Origin: Atribacterota bacterium
GTDB lineage: Bacteria > Atribacterota > Phoenicimicrobiia > Phoenicimicrobiales > Stramentimicrobiaceae
NCBI GenBank assembly: GCA_028696495.1
Contig: JAQVGY010000034.1
Coordinates: 1 to 5,900, forward strand
Length of the DNA stretch: 5,900 bases
Reading direction: 5' to 3'
Shown: positions 5,402 to 5,900 of the stretch, piece by piece
How the letters are laid out: each line of letters starts with the position of its first letter
Numbering within the stretch: position 1 is the stretch's first letter
Translations under genes and position numbers: made by a program
Notes under the pieces: model-generated
The model's input: the letters and a program-made list of their open reading frames with translations, nothing else
What the model was told of the DNA's origin: nothing
Databases searched by the model: none

Positions 5402-5481
5402 ATGGGAATCCACAAAAAATTATTTTTTATTTAAAAAACATTTATTACATTATTTTAAATTTATATAAGGAGATAATTAAA

Positions 5482-5900
5482 ATGGAAGAAAATGGAAGAG
5501 GTCAATGGGGATCTCGTATCGGATTTATCGCCGCTGCAGCCGGTTCAGCAATCGGTCTGGGGAATATCTGGCGATTCCCATTCATCACTGGAAGATATGG
5601 TGGTGGATTTTTTGTCTTGATTTATATACTTCTCTTAATCTTTGTAGGCTATCCAGTAATGAACTCAGAATTACTGCTGGGGCGTAAAACACAATTAGCT
5701 GCGGTGGGCACCTTTAAGAAACTGGCTCCCGGTACCCCCTGGGTTATAGTAGGGTTTATGGGTGTTTTAGCTGGATTTGTTATTCTTTCTTACTATTCTG
5801 TTGTTGCCGGCTGGGCTTTAGCCTATATGTTTAAATCAGGTGTCTATATGGCTGCTGGAGCAGACCATGGCAGCATATTTGTCAGCTCAATCACCTCAAC
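5482..5900 (+). CDS. Neurotransmitter:sodium symporter (NSS/SNF family), C-terminus cut by window edge
   Basis: Na+-driven amino-acid transporter of the LeuT fold. The first 139 codons are in view; full-length members have about 450-520 residues and 11-12 membrane spans. TM1 holds the family signature: WGSRIGFIAAAAGSAIGLGN at 9-28, then IWRFPF. By alignment with LeuT (offset +1), Gly21, Ala23, Ile24 and Asn28 fall at sodium-site positions and Arg31 at the outer gate. TM2 (about 42-62) ends in GYPVMNSELLLGR, with Glu63 at the LeuT Glu62 position. TM3 (about 88-115) includes SYYSVVAGW, whose second tyrosine matches the substrate-site Tyr108 of LeuT. The substrate cannot be told from this part. 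The ATG at 5482 has AAGGAG 9 nt upstream. It is divergent from the minus-strand block and has its own promoter and a long leader. Confidence 0.95.
   Translation, partial: MEENGRGQWGSRIGFIAAAAGSAIGLGNIWRFPFITGRYGGGFFVLIYILLLIFVGYPVMNSELLLGRKTQLAAVGTFKKLAPGTPWVIVGFMGVLAGFVILSYYSVVAGWALAYMFKSGVYMAAGADHGSIFVSSITS

Larger units (their letters stand above)
4862..5481. other. 620-bp AT-rich divergent region between acyP and the NSS symporter gene
   Basis: No credible gene is seen on either strand; all frames are broken by frequent stops. It holds the likely acyP promoter (4892-4900), an 18-bp dyad (5054-5071), the symporter promoter (5183-5211), a paired-arm leader (5218-5316), an orphan Shine-Dalgarno (5328-5337) and a tandem repeat (5382-5401). 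GCTAACT occurs twice (5114 and 5173). Nothing was seen in 4905-5050. Confidence 0.75.

Noticed and set aside
5402..5434. Ten-codon frame starting at the ATG at 5402
   Set aside because: It has no ribosome site and lies in very AT-rich sequence; the symporter ATG at 5482 has a proper one.

Overview
The window is AT-rich, with intergenic DNA far richer in A+T than the genes, and has six protein genes and a divergent seventh. The gene mix is an HtrA protease, a DUF2148 iron-sulfur protein, a PP-loop ATPase with cysteines, a CcdA/thioredoxin pair, acylphosphatase and an NSS-type sodium symporter. With strong AGGAGG-like ribosome sites, it suggests an anaerobic, low-GC bacterium (Bacillota-like or a deep-branching anaerobic lineage). 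The sequence alone does not fix the phylum. No rRNA, tRNA, CRISPR array, insertion sequence or phage gene was seen.

Minus-strand block, read right to left: acylphosphatase (4834-4544), CcdA membrane thiol transporter (4440-3733), membrane-anchored CGWC thioredoxin (3645-3085), PP-loop ATPase (2909-1935), DUF2148 cysteine-motif protein (1845-1303), and HtrA/DegP-type serine protease (893 to the left edge, incomplete). The genes are spaced by about 90-400 bp, so this is not one tight operon. The thioredoxin gene has its own consensus promoter in the gap after ccdA. CcdA and the thioredoxin form a plausible functional pair: CcdA passes electrons across the membrane to an extracytoplasmic thioredoxin-like protein. 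HtrA acts in the same compartment on misfolded proteins. The PP-loop ATPase and the DUF2148 protein both look like Fe-S or sulfur-chemistry proteins of unknown exact role.

Plus strand: a neurotransmitter:sodium symporter (NSS) gene starts at 5482 and runs off the right edge. A 620-bp AT-rich divergent region separates it from acylphosphatase. That region carries a good promoter (TTGACA, 17 bp, TACACT with an extended TG) and a leader of about 264 nt. The leader begins with two arms that can pair over 14 positions and enclose about 70 nt, followed by an orphan Shine-Dalgarno sequence.

The most interesting non-coding signals are a sigma-54-type -24/-12 element upstream of htrA with a dyad about 160 bp further upstream, the structured leader of the NSS gene, and a perfect -35/-10 promoter for the thioredoxin gene. 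All regulatory calls come from reading the sequence and are untested.
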